NCBI GenBank assembly: GCA_046593925.1
Contig: JBKJQN010000022.1
Span: 1-57,003 of the forward strand
Length of the DNA: 57,003 bases
DNA from: JAYVYM01 sp046593925
Lineage (GTDB): Bacteria; Actinomycetota; Actinomycetes; Mycobacteriales; SCTD01
Direction: 5' to 3'
The notes below the pieces were generated by a model. That model worked only from the letters and a program-made list of their open reading frames with translations, did not search any database and was not told where the DNA came from. Position numbers and translations under genes: made by a program. Each line of letters opens with the position of its first letter. The stretch's first letter is position 1. Shown here one piece after another: positions 1 to 8,290 of the stretch.

Positions 1-283
1 GACGCTGGAGCGGCTGTGACCCAGACGCCGCGCTGCTTCTAGGACCCTGTCTGCTACTGAGATCGAGAAGTTGATCCAGTCTGGTGACGCTTCGGGAATA
101 GGGGTGAGGGCCGGTGAACGACGGTCTGCAAGGGTTCGGAGGCGGCCAATGAAGAATGTTTGGAACGATGGGATGCGCTGGCGGACCTGGATCGTGGGGT
201 CGGGCGTGTCGACGTTCGGCGCCGCTATGCGCTCGTACCGTTGAACGCGGTGCCAGGTCGCGCTCAGCACCGCTGGGGCAGGT
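1..283. other. Gene-poor flank left of the IS-like element
   Basis: No convincing gene is seen in this stretch. A short open frame on the plus strand (about 47-244, ending TGA) begins with residues reminiscent of a helix-turn-helix tail (SATEIEKLIQSGD) but then loses any recognisable pattern. It could be a relic of an earlier insertion. I assign no function. Confidence 0.4.
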
Positions 284-301
284 TCCAGAACTCCTGACAT
301 G
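284..301 (+). repeat. Left terminal inverted repeat
   Basis: TCCAGAACTCCTGACATG, perfect inverse of the sequence at 2745-2762. It lies 93 bp before the transposase start. Confidence 0.85.
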
Positions 302-394
302 AAGGCCGGTTCGGTCTCGTACTTCGTCTGAGCTGTAGGGCTTTTAGGCGTGGCGTAGCGCCCAGTCAAAGGCCAGACATGAGATCATCCTGTT

Positions 395-2725
395 ATGGGT
401 TCAGGCGCGGGCAGGATGGGTCGGGTGAGCCAGCCTGTCCTGCCGATGTTGCCCGCGAAGGCGCGGTCGGTGGGGCCGTCGGCGGGCTTGCTGGAGGGTC
501 CGGATGGCGGTGTGGTGTTCGTGTTCGGGCTGGCGACGTTCAGCTACGCGGCCGGTGATGAGGCCGGTCGCCGGCTGGCGGCGGTCCAGCTGGTCACGGC
601 GAGGATCGCGGCTGCGGTGGAGGTGGCGTCGGCGTTCGGAGTCAGTGGGGTCACGTTGTGGAAGTGGCGTCGTGACTACGCCCGCGGTGGGGTCGCGGCG
701 CTACTGCCTGGCCGCAGCGGACCGAAGGGTCCGAACAAGCTCACCCCGGCGCTGGTGGCGCAGATCGTGGAACGCCACGCGGCGGGCCTGACGCTGCTGG
801 CCATCGCGGCACAGACCGGGGTGTCGACCGCGACGGTACGGGTCGCACTGGGCCGCGTCGGGGCGGCCACCAAGCGCGCTGCCGAGCCGCTGCCCGACGA
901 CGACGACTGCGGCGACGACGACGACGACCAGGACGGGCACGTCGGCGACGACAGGTGCGTCGCGTCGGCTGAGATGGCGGGCGTCGCAGCTGGTGGGCAG
1001 CCCGGGGACGGTGCTGAGCTGGTGGTGCTGGCGGCGCCGGTGCCGCGCACGCTCGAGCGGGCAGCGGCCCGGGCCGGGGAGCTCGTCGAGGCGCCGGTGG
1101 TGATCACCCAGGGTGCGCACCTACCGCTGGCGGGTCTGTTGCTGGCGTTACCTGGCTTGGAGATGACCGGTTTGCTGACGGTCGCCGAGCAGGTGCTCCC
1201 GCCGATGAGCAAAGGCTTCTACGGGCTGCGCGCCACCTTGCTGATGGGGGTGTTCATGGCGTTGCTGCGTGAACCGCGGGCTGAGGGCGCGACCCGGCTG
1301 CGACCGGCTGATCTGGGCCGGCTGCTCGGGTTGGACCGCGGCCCGGAGGTCAAGACGCTGCGCCGCAAACTCGCTGAACTCGCCGGTCATGGCCGGGGCG
1401 CGAAGTTGCAGGCCGCGCTCGGCGCCCATCACGCCACGGCCCGCCCGGACGCGGTCGGGTTTCTCTACCTCGACGGCCATGTCCGGGTCTACTCCGGCAC
1501 CCGGCAGCTCCCCAAAACCCACATCGCCCGGATGCGGATCGCCGGGCCCGCCACTGAAGAGACCTGGGTCGGGGACGCCGACGGTGACCCGGTGATGGTG
1601 CTGACCGCAGCGCCGTCGCAAAGCCTGGCCGCTGAGCTGCGCCGGACCTTGCCCGACCTGCGGGCGATGGTCGGCCCGGGCCGCCGGTGCACGGTGGTGT
1701 TCGACCGCGGCGGCTACTCCCCAGCGGTGTTCGTCGAGATCGTCGCCGCCGGCTTCGATCTGCTGACCTACTACAAAGGCCTCTGGGCCCGGTCGCCCGA
1801 GACCGCTTTCACCACCGTCGCGTTCGCCGCCCCGGACGGCACCGCGCAGACTTACAGCCTGACCGAACGCCCAATTGAGCTGGCCGTCCCGGCGCAGCCA
1901 GCCACCGCCGCGACCCCGGCCCGGGCGGCCTCGACGATCACCTTGCGGCTGATCGTCCGGCGCAGCGACGACGGGCACCAAACCCCGATCCTGACCAACC
2001 GATGGGACCTGAGCCCAGCACAGATCGCCTACCGGATGGCAGCGCGGTGGCGGCAGGAGAACTACTTCAAATATGCCCGGGAACACTTCGCCCTGGACGC
2101 ACTGGACAGCTACGCCGACCACCAGGACGACCCGACCCGGCAGGTCCCTAACCCCGCCAAGGCCCGCGCGCTAGCCACCGTCAGCCAGGCCCGCACCGAG
2201 GTCGCCGCCGCGCACGCCGAACTGTCCGAAGCCATCGAGGCGGCTGCTGTCCGGGCCCGAGCGCCCGGCAGCGGCGGGAAAGCAACCGTCGACCCCACCG
2301 CAAGTCAGGGCCTGACCGCTGCCGAAACCGCCCTGGCAGCCGCCCAAGCAGCGTCCCGGGCCACCGTCAGTCACCTGCCGCTAGGCCAAGTCCGGCCCGG
2401 CAGCCGAAAGCTCGAAACCGAACGCAAACTCCTCACCCACGCCATCCGGATGAGCGCCTACAACAGCGAAAGCGCCCTAGCCCGACTGCTACGACCGCAC
2501 TACAGCCGAGGCGAAGACGAAACCCGCTCGCTGCTACGCGAAGCATTCACCCTGCCCGGCGACCTGCAGATCCTCGGCGACACCCTGCACGTCCGGCTCG
2601 ACCCGGCCAGCGCCCCGCGTCGCAGCCGAGCCCTCGCCGCGCTCTGCGCCGAACTGACCGACACCGCCACCCGATACCCCGGCACCGACCTGACGCTCAC
2701 CTACAGCATCAAAGGACACCCCTGA
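395..2725 (+). CDS. Large DDE-type transposase
   Basis: This 776-residue protein is the only gene inside the inverted-repeat element. The N-terminal region has a helix-turn-helix of the FGVSGVTLWKWRRDY type (near residues 78-92) and a second HTH-like stretch (IAAQTGVSTATVRVALG). The catalytic triad I infer is Asp360 in LDGHVRVYSG, Asp437 in FDRGGYS and Glu555 in RQENYFKYA, consistent with an RNase-H-fold DDE transposase. An acidic low-complexity run (DDDDCGDDDDDQDG) separates the DNA-binding and catalytic parts. After the last catalytic residue there is a long alanine-rich, probably helical tail. The frame is intact, so the element may still be active. The start at 395 lacks a strong ribosome-binding site; ATG at 416 is an alternative. 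Confidence 0.75.
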   Translation: MGSGAGRMGRVSQPVLPMLPAKARSVGPSAGLLEGPDGGVVFVFGLATFSYAAGDEAGRRLAAVQLVTARIAAAVEVASAFGVSGVTLWKWRRDYARGGVAALLPGRSGPKGPNKLTPALVAQIVERHAAGLTLLAIAAQTGVSTATVRVALGRVGAATKRAAEPLPDDDDCGDDDDDQDGHVGDDRCVASAEMAGVAAGGQPGDGAELVVLAAPVPRTLERAAARAGELVEAPVVITQGAHLPLAGLLLALPGLEMTGLLTVAEQVLPPMSKGFYGLRATLLMGVFMALLREPRAEGATRLRPADLGRLLGLDRGPEVKTLRRKLAELAGHGRGAKLQAALGAHHATARPDAVGFLYLDGHVRVYSGTRQLPKTHIARMRIAGPATEETWVGDADGDPVMVLTAAPSQSLAAELRRTLPDLRAMVGPGRRCTVVFDRGGYSPAVFVEIVAAGFDLLTYYKGLWARSPETAFTTVAFAAPDGTAQTYSLTERPIELAVPAQPATAATPARAASTITLRLIVRRSDDGHQTPILTNRWDLSPAQIAYRMAARWRQENYFKYAREHFALDALDSYADHQDDPTRQVPNPAKARALATVSQARTEVAAAHAELSEAIEAAAVRARAPGSGGKATVDPTASQGLTAAETALAAAQAASRATVSHLPLGQVRPGSRKLETERKLLTHAIRMSAYNSESALARLLRPHYSRGEDETRSLLREAFTLPGDLQILGDTLHVRLDPASAPRRSRALAALCAELTDTATRYPGTDLTLTYSIKGHP

Positions 2726-2744
2726 CACACAAGATCCAACTCAC

Positions 2745-2762
2745 CATGTCAGGAGTTCTGGA
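2745..2762 (-). repeat. Right terminal inverted repeat
   Basis: Perfect inverted copy of 284-301, beginning 19 bp after the transposase stop codon. Confidence 0.85.
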
Positions 2763-2867
2763 TCCAGCACAAGCGGGCGGGGGCCGGGGCGGGGAGCCGG
2801 GCAGGGCCTGGGCGAGGGCCGGGCGGCCGCGGCGGGGCGACCCGGCGGCGGCGGGGGGTGACGGCGG

Positions 2868-4487
2868 TCAGCGGCCGCGGCGCAGGGAGGTGGCGGCCCG
2901 GGCGACCGCGACGCCGCTGGTGATCGCGGCGACGACCGCGACGACAGCTACCCCGGAGACGAGCTGCTGGCCCGGCGCGTGCGGACCGGGCTTGCCACCG
3001 AGCCGGAGCAGCAACCCACCGCCGGCGCAAGCCACAACCGTGGCGGCCAGCCCACTGGCCCGGTAGCCGATCGACAGCCCGGCCGGCAGGAGGGGGGATG
3101 GGTCGTCGGACAGCGCACCGAGGGCTCCAGCGGCAGTGGCGAGCACCGCGAAGGCGAGCGCGGCGACCACCAGCTGGGGCACCTGACCAGCCGAGACCAC
3201 CCCGAGCACGGCGTCGGCGGTCACCCCGACGAGGCCGCCGAACAGGAACAGGCCCGTCGATGCGGCGAGATCCGCCCGGGCGATGAGCGGCAGCGGTACC
3301 GGCAGCGCTCCGACCAGCGGTGCCCGGTCGACGTCGAGGCGGACCGGATCAGCGAAGCGGGTCGCCACCGCGCCCAGGGCGATGCCGCCGGACAGCGACC
3401 AGGCAATGGTCGAGGCGAGCCCCCGACCGGGCGTGACGTGCGCCGCCGCCCCACCGAGGGCACCGACGACCAGCGCCGCCGCCAGCAGCCGCGGCAGCAC
3501 CGGCGAGCCCTGCTCCTGGACGAGCGCCTTGACGAGCAGGGCCGTGAACGCCGACCTGGACCGGACCGAGCGTCGGCGCCGGCGGGACCGGCGCTGCGCC
3601 TCGGTCCGGGACAGGTAGATCGAGGAGGTGAAGCCGAGCTTGAGCGCAGTCCGGGTGACCTCGGCCCGGCGCGAGCGCGCCAGCAGCTCCTCGGCTGAGC
3701 AGCGCGACGCCGACCGCAGGCCGAGCAGGCCGAGCAGCCCGACCAGGGCGAGCAACAGGGCGATCAGCACCAACCCGCCGCGGGTACCGCTCCCAGCGGC
3801 CGCCCCGCCGAAGGGCAGCAAGGTGGGGTCAGGCCCCTCGAGGGCCGCCCGCCGCAGTCCCAGCGCCGTCCCGGACCGGACGAGCTCCCGGCCGAGCAGC
3901 GCGACACCGGCAAGCGCTACCGCCCCGACCAGGCCGGCCACCGGTCGCAGCAGCAGCGCGAGCCGCGGCCGTAGTTGCACCTGCCAGGCAACAAGGACCG
4001 ACAGCAGCGCGACGAGAGCCGGCAGCAGCAGATCGTCGCGCAGCACGGCGCCGGCCGGCGCACCGAGATCATGGACGTCGAGGTAGAGCAGCAGTACGGT
4101 GACAAGGCCCGCCCCGGCCAGGGCCCGACTGCACGCGGCGAGCAGCGCCGGCAGGACGAGCAGCCGGCGCGGCACCGGCCAGGTCAGCAGGACCCGCGCC
4201 TCCTCCGGCGCCAACACCACCGGGCCACCGCGGATCGCGGCGACGGCCCTGGCCAACACGACGGTCACCGCGACCCCGGCCAGGAGCATGGGTTCGGCGA
4301 GGGCGGCGGCCGTCCGCAGTGGGCCGGGGGCCGGCGTGGCCCGTGAGCCCAGGATCGACACGGCGTACAGGCCGAACAGTGCGGTGACGTAGAGGACGTA
4401 GAGGGCGTCGCCGAGCGATTGGCGTTCGCGGCGCGCCCTGGTCCTGGCCCGTCGGACATCGGTGAGTGCCTGGGCGGCAGCGGTCAC
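2868..4487 (-). CDS. ABC transporter permease (DUF6297-like)
   Basis: A 539-residue polytopic membrane protein. About ten to twelve hydrophobic segments are visible, separated by an arginine-rich cytoplasmic stretch (RRSRRRRRSVRSR) near residue 305. It starts inside the stop of the upstream ATP-binding gene (ATGA overlap at 4484-4487), so the two form one transcription unit and one exporter. Architecture and context resemble the actinobacterial DUF6297 permeases paired with a lone ATPase; that family name is from memory, not a search. The substrate is unknown. Confidence 0.8.
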   Translation of the reverse strand: MTAAAQALTDVRRARTRARRERQSLGDALYVLYVTALFGLYAVSILGSRATPAPGPLRTAAALAEPMLLAGVAVTVVLARAVAAIRGGPVVLAPEEARVLLTWPVPRRLLVLPALLAACSRALAGAGLVTVLLLYLDVHDLGAPAGAVLRDDLLLPALVALLSVLVAWQVQLRPRLALLLRPVAGLVGAVALAGVALLGRELVRSGTALGLRRAALEGPDPTLLPFGGAAAGSGTRGGLVLIALLLALVGLLGLLGLRSASRCSAEELLARSRRAEVTRTALKLGFTSSIYLSRTEAQRRSRRRRRSVRSRSAFTALLVKALVQEQGSPVLPRLLAAALVVGALGGAAAHVTPGRGLASTIAWSLSGGIALGAVATRFADPVRLDVDRAPLVGALPVPLPLIARADLAASTGLFLFGGLVGVTADAVLGVVSAGQVPQLVVAALAFAVLATAAGALGALSDDPSPLLPAGLSIGYRASGLAATVVACAGGGLLLRLGGKPGPHAPGQQLVSGVAVVAVVAAITSGVAVARAATSLRRGR

Positions 4488-5188
4488 GGCTCGTCGGCCG
4501 GATTGACGACGCCGACGACGTCGGCCGGCCGGCCGGCTTTGAGCACAGTGCCCTCCTGCAAAGCGATCGCGACGTCGGCGAAGTGCTCCACCCGGGCCTG
4601 GGCGTGCGTCGCGACCAGGGCGGCGCCGCCGGCCGTGACCCGCTCGCGCAGCAGTTCAAGAAAAACCGAGCGACCGACGGTATCGAGGCCGGCAAAGGGC
4701 TCGTCGATGAGCAGCAGCGTCGCCGGGCGCAGAAAAGCCAGCGCCAGCGCAGTCTTCTGCCGCATTCCCCGACTGAACGTCGCCGGGATCTCGTCCACGA
4801 CCTGGTCGACGCCGAACCGGCCGAGCAGATCGAGCAGCAGCGCCTCACCGTCCGGCACCTCCCACGCTCCGGCGATGAAGGCGCCGTGCTGGCGGACCGT
4901 GAGGTCGGCGAACAGCAGCGGTTCGTCGGGGACGTAGGCGACGCGACGGCGGTACTCCGGCTGGTCGGTGCCCGGCACGAGCACGAGATCGCCGACCGCG
5001 ACGGTGCCCTCGGTGGGGTCGAGCACCCCGGCCACCGCGGCGAGGGTCGTCGACTTGCCCGACCCGTTCTCACCGAGCAGGGCCAGCACCGCGCCCGGCT
5101 GGACGTCGAACGACAGCCCGGACAGCACCCGCCGCCCGTCATAGGTCTTGGCCAGGCCGCGGACGCTGCAGGCGAGAGGGGCGGTCAC
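4484..5188 (-). CDS. ABC transporter ATP-binding protein
   Basis: A 234-residue nucleotide-binding domain. Walker A is GENGSGKS, the signature is FSRGMRQK, Walker B with catalytic Glu is LLLIDEPFAGLD, and the switch His lies in VATHAQ. The length is that of a bare ABC domain, so the partner permease must be the coupled downstream gene. The GTG start is preceded by TAGGCT seven bases upstream and no ribosome-binding site, suggesting a leaderless message. It is divergent from the M18 aminopeptidase with only 39 bp between them. Confidence 0.92.
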   Translation of the reverse strand: MTAPLACSVRGLAKTYDGRRVLSGLSFDVQPGAVLALLGENGSGKSTTLAAVAGVLDPTEGTVAVGDLVLVPGTDQPEYRRRVAYVPDEPLLFADLTVRQHGAFIAGAWEVPDGEALLLDLLGRFGVDQVVDEIPATFSRGMRQKTALALAFLRPATLLLIDEPFAGLDTVGRSVFLELLRERVTAGGAALVATHAQARVEHFADVAIALQEGTVLKAGRPADVVGVVNPADEP

Positions 5189-5195
5189 CGGGCCG

Positions 5196-5219
5196 AGCCT
5201 AGGTGGCAGGTCGTAGCGT
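5196..5219. promoter_or_regulatory. Divergent leaderless promoter -10 boxes
   Basis: On the minus strand TAGGCT (5196-5201) lies 7 bases before the GTG of the ABC ATPase. On the plus strand TAGCGT (5214-5219) lies 8 bases before the ATG of the aminopeptidase. Both match the actinobacterial TANNNT -10 box, and the spacing leaves no room for a 5' leader. Confidence 0.55.
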
Positions 5220-5227
5220 CCTCAGGC

Positions 5228-6496
5228 ATGAGCGATCTCGGCGACGACCTGTGCCGCTTCGTCGACCTGTCCCCGTCGCCGACGCACGCCGTCGCCGAGA
5301 TGGTCCGCCGCCTGACCGCGGGCGGGTTCACCCCGCTGGACGAGCGCGAACAGTGGTCACTCGCGCCCGGCGACACGCGCTACGTCGTCCGCGACGGGGG
5401 AAGCCTGATCGCCTTCCGGGTCGGGAGCGCCGCGCTCGCCGACGCCGGCGCCCGGCTGATCGGCGCGCACACCGACTCGCCGACGTTCAAGGTGCGGCCG
5501 CGCTGGGATCTGCGTCGCTACGGCTACCGGCTGGTCGGGGTCGAGCCGTACGGCGGCCTGCTCGCGCACACCTGGCTCGACCGCGAGCTGACGGTCGCGG
5601 GACGGCTGGTCGTACGCGGCGGTGGGCAGCACCTCGTCGTGCTGCCCGGCGGCCCACTTCGCCTGCCGTCGTTGGCGATCCACCTCGACCGGTCGATCCG
5701 CGACGGCCTCGTCCTCGACCCGCAGCGGCAGCTCGTGCCGCTCTGGGGGCCGGACCTCGAGACCGGGAAGGACCTGCTGCAGGCCCTCGCCGACACGGCC
5801 GGGGTCGCTGCCGCCGACGTCATCGGGCACGACCTCGTCCTGGCCGACACACAGCCGGCGGCCCGGACGGGCGCCGACGACACGTGGATCGCCGCGCCGC
5901 GACTGGACGACCTGGGCTGCTGCCATTCCGGCACCCTCGCGCTCCTGCGCGCGGCCGGTGCCGCCCACACCCAGGTGCTGGTAGCCAACGACCACGAAGA
6001 GGTGGGGAGTGGCTCGGCGCAGGGTGCCCGAGGGTCTTTCCTGGCGGACGTGCTGGCCCGGCTGGTGGCCGCAACGGGTGAGGTCGACCCGCAGGGCGTG
6101 CATCGGGCCGTCGCACGGTCCCGCCTGGTGTCCGCGGACATGGCGCACGCCCTCCACCCGAACTTCGCCGACCGGCACGAGCCTTCGCACGCACCGGCCA
6201 TGGGCGGCGGTCCGGTCCTGAAGCTCAACGCCAACCAGTCCTACGCCACCGACGCGGTCAGCGGCGGCTGGTTCACCGAGCGTTGCGCCGACGTGGGCGT
6301 GCCCGTGCAGCACTTTGTCAGCCGGGCCGACCTGCCTTGCGGGTCGACCATCGGCCCGCTGGCCGCGACCCGGCTCGGGATCGCGACCGTCGACATGGGC
6401 GCCCCCATGCTCGCGATGCACTCCTGCCGGGAGGTCGCGTCGGCGCTCGACGTGCCGCTCATGGTTCGCGCGCTGACCGCCTGCCTCGAGGGCTGA
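5228..6496 (+). CDS. apeB: M18 family aminopeptidase
   Basis: A 422-residue zinc metalloaminopeptidase that removes N-terminal, typically acidic or neutral, residues in the cytoplasm. Family hallmarks include AHTDSPTFKVRP (metal ligand His/Asp), NDHEEVGSGSAQGA (catalytic Glu pair), SADMAHALHPNF and a C-terminal metal-binding region ending MLAMHSCREV. I chose ATG 5228 because the frame continues far upstream through the antisense of the ABC genes, and this ATG begins the conserved domain and follows a -10 box. The gene symbol follows usual bacterial usage for M18 enzymes. Confidence 0.92.
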   Translation: MSDLGDDLCRFVDLSPSPTHAVAEMVRRLTAGGFTPLDEREQWSLAPGDTRYVVRDGGSLIAFRVGSAALADAGARLIGAHTDSPTFKVRPRWDLRRYGYRLVGVEPYGGLLAHTWLDRELTVAGRLVVRGGGQHLVVLPGGPLRLPSLAIHLDRSIRDGLVLDPQRQLVPLWGPDLETGKDLLQALADTAGVAAADVIGHDLVLADTQPAARTGADDTWIAAPRLDDLGCCHSGTLALLRAAGAAHTQVLVANDHEEVGSGSAQGARGSFLADVLARLVAATGEVDPQGVHRAVARSRLVSADMAHALHPNFADRHEPSHAPAMGGGPVLKLNANQSYATDAVSGGWFTERCADVGVPVQHFVSRADLPCGSTIGPLAATRLGIATVDMGAPMLAMHSCREVASALDVPLMVRALTACLEG

Positions 6497-6644
6497 TCGC
6501 ACGCAGCGAGGACGGCGGCCGCGGGCTCAGGCTGAGCGCGATTCGTGCCGACACGCTGGGTGGACCTGCCTCGCCTGCCACGTTCGTGCAGGTACGTTGC
6601 GGCTGATGTTCGCGCCGACCTGACGACCCGCTCGCCGACACTCA

Positions 6645-6696
6645 TCTGCATCATTCCTCTGCATCATTCCTCTGCAACATTCCTCTGCATCATTCC
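6645..6696 (+). repeat. Four tandem 13-bp repeats before the M15 peptidase gene
   Basis: TCTGCATCATTCC occurs four times head to tail (6645-6657, 6658-6670, 6671-6683, 6684-6696). Only the third copy differs, at one base (AAC for ATC). The array is notably AT-richer than its surroundings and ends 30 bases before the peptidase start. It could be an operator array or a slippage-prone spacer; no known family is recognised. Confidence 0.85.
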
Positions 6697-6726
6697 TCTG
6701 GGACCTTCATCTGGGAGCCCCCACCC

Positions 6727-7992
6727 GTGCTTCTCACGAACGAGACGGCGCCCGGGGACCGCACCCACCGGCGGTCGACCCGGCGCTGCGCCGGCATGCT
6801 GGCTGCCGCGTCGGTCGCGCTGGTACTGGCTGCTGCCTCCCCGGCGCGCGCTGCCGACCCGCTGCCGCCGGTCACCGTGACCGCGCAGGCCATCGCCGAC
6901 GCGCAGGCCCGCGTGCAGGCGATGGGAGCCGAGGTCGCGCGGGTCGCCAACGACCTGTCCGCCGGCACCGAACGCTGGCAGGCCGGCACGGTGGCCCTGG
7001 AGCAGGCGCAGAGCGAGGCGGCGTTGGCCCAGGCAGGCGCCGACCTCGCTGCCGCAGTCGCACGGGACCGCCGACGAACCCTGGCCGCTTTCGTCTCGGC
7101 CAACTACCGCAGCCCGGCCAGTGCACCGTTCCTGCTCAGGGCGGCGGTCGGTCCGGCGGGGCTGACCCAGGCGCTGCGCGCCGACGCGGACCTCACCAAG
7201 GTCCGCGGCAACCAGCAGGCGGCGCTCGAGGCCGCCGACGCGGCGGGCCGGGACGCGGCCGCGGCCGACCGCCGGGCCGCCGTACTGCGGGACGAGTCCG
7301 CGGAGAAGGCCCGGGCGCTGGCTGCGGAACTCGCGGGCCTGAAGGGCCTCGCCGAGCGCACCGGGGCACAGCTCGGCCAGGCCACCGACGCCCTGGATGG
7401 CCTCGAGGCGCTGCAGGCCGCCGAGCTGGCCCGCCGTGAGACCGCCCGGCTCGCCGCCGAAAGGCTCGCGCAGCAGGCGGCCCAGGACGCGCAGGCCACC
7501 GCCCGACGGCGCTCCGCGGCCGCACTCCCGCCCGCGATGGCCGCAGCACCGGTGGCCGCCGCCACCGGGGGCTCCTGTGCCGGCCGCGCAGTCAGTAGCT
7601 ACGGCAACGGCGCGATCCCGGCCTCCGCCTTGTGCCCGCTGGCGTACGCGCCCGGCGAGATGCTGCGCGCCGACGCCGCCGCCGCGTTCAACCGCTTGAC
7701 CGAGGCCTCGAAGGCCTCCCGGGGCGTACCGCTGTGCGTTACCGACTCCTACCGCAGCTACGCCGACCAGGTCCGGGTGTACGCGGAACGCCCTGGCTTC
7801 GCGGCGGTACCGGGCACCAGCAACCACGGCTGGGGGGTTGCCGTCGACCTCTGCGGCGGTGTCGAGAGCTTCGGGAGCGCGGCACACGCGTGGCTCCTGG
7901 CGAACGGCAGCAGGTACGGCTGGATCCACCCGGCGTGGGCCGAGCCCGGCGGCTCGATGCCCGAGCCGTGGCACTGGGAGTACCAGGGTTAG
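6727..7992 (+). CDS. Secreted coiled-coil M15 (VanY-type) D,D-carboxypeptidase
   Basis: A 421-residue exported peptidoglycan peptidase. Residues 1-43 form a signal peptide (arginine-rich start, then LAAASVALVLAAASPARA). Residues ~50-270 are an Ala/Glu/Arg-rich coiled coil. The last ~130 residues are the catalytic domain with the zinc motifs SNHGWGVAVDL and EPWHWEY and the upstream DSYRSYADQ segment. The domain order resembles actinobacterial cell-wall hydrolases in which a coiled coil holds the enzyme at the envelope. The GTG start is used here; an internal ATG before the hydrophobic core is possible. Tandem 13-bp repeats lie just upstream. Confidence 0.88.
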   Translation: MLLTNETAPGDRTHRRSTRRCAGMLAAASVALVLAAASPARAADPLPPVTVTAQAIADAQARVQAMGAEVARVANDLSAGTERWQAGTVALEQAQSEAALAQAGADLAAAVARDRRRTLAAFVSANYRSPASAPFLLRAAVGPAGLTQALRADADLTKVRGNQQAALEAADAAGRDAAAADRRAAVLRDESAEKARALAAELAGLKGLAERTGAQLGQATDALDGLEALQAAELARRETARLAAERLAQQAAQDAQATARRRSAAALPPAMAAAPVAAATGGSCAGRAVSSYGNGAIPASALCPLAYAPGEMLRADAAAAFNRLTEASKASRGVPLCVTDSYRSYADQVRVYAERPGFAAVPGTSNHGWGVAVDLCGGVESFGSAAHAWLLANGSRYGWIHPAWAEPGGSMPEPWHWEYQG

Positions 7993-8290
7993 CTGTTCTG
8001 GCAGGTCCGACAGAAGCCATCATCGCTGGTCAGGGCGGTCTGTGAAATAATGCTGGCCGCTGGTGCACCCCCAGGGGTTGGCACCACTGGCCACCACCCC
8101 GGCACCATGAACGTGATGAAAGTGCTGCATGGAGTGAGCCACCGACCACGAGGTGGTGCACCATCGAGGGGGTCAGGCACCGGCCCCGCCCGGGTGGTCC
8201 GACCAGGTCGGGCACGTCGACTGACGCCATCGTCCTCAGAAACGCGGCCAGATCACGTCCGGCGAAGCTGGGAGTAGACCGGCTGGACCG
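7993..8290. other. Intergenic region without a recognised gene
   Basis: 298 bp between convergent genes. A minus-strand frame ends in GFCRTCQNS near 7992, which looks like half of an Fpg/Nei zinc finger, but the partner CxxC pair and the rest of the domain are absent. Otherwise there are only short GC-rich imperfect palindromes. Confidence 0.4.

Larger units (their letters stand above)
284..2762 (+). mobile_element. Insertion-sequence-like element, ~2.48 kb
   Basis: The ends carry an 18-bp perfect inverted repeat, TCCAGAACTCCTGACATG at 284-301 and its reverse complement at 2745-2762. The match extends outward for six more bases with two mismatches, giving 22 of 24. One large DDE transposase gene fills the element. 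No clear target-site duplication is visible next to either repeat, so the exact ends may differ by a few bases or the duplication may have decayed. I cannot assign the IS family with confidence. The element abuts an apparently intact gene block on its right (ABC exporter, minus strand). Confidence 0.8.

Noticed and set aside
6497..6726. c-di-AMP (ydaO) riboswitch before the M15 peptidase
   Set aside because: Such switches often control actinobacterial wall hydrolases, but I could not find the conserved cores; only the 13-bp repeats stand out.
7989..8045. Half of an Fpg/Nei-like zinc finger (GFCRTCQNS) on the minus strand
   Set aside because: The second CxxC pair and the rest of the glycosylase domain are missing, and the upstream frame is not protein-like. 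Nine residues are too few to claim a relic.
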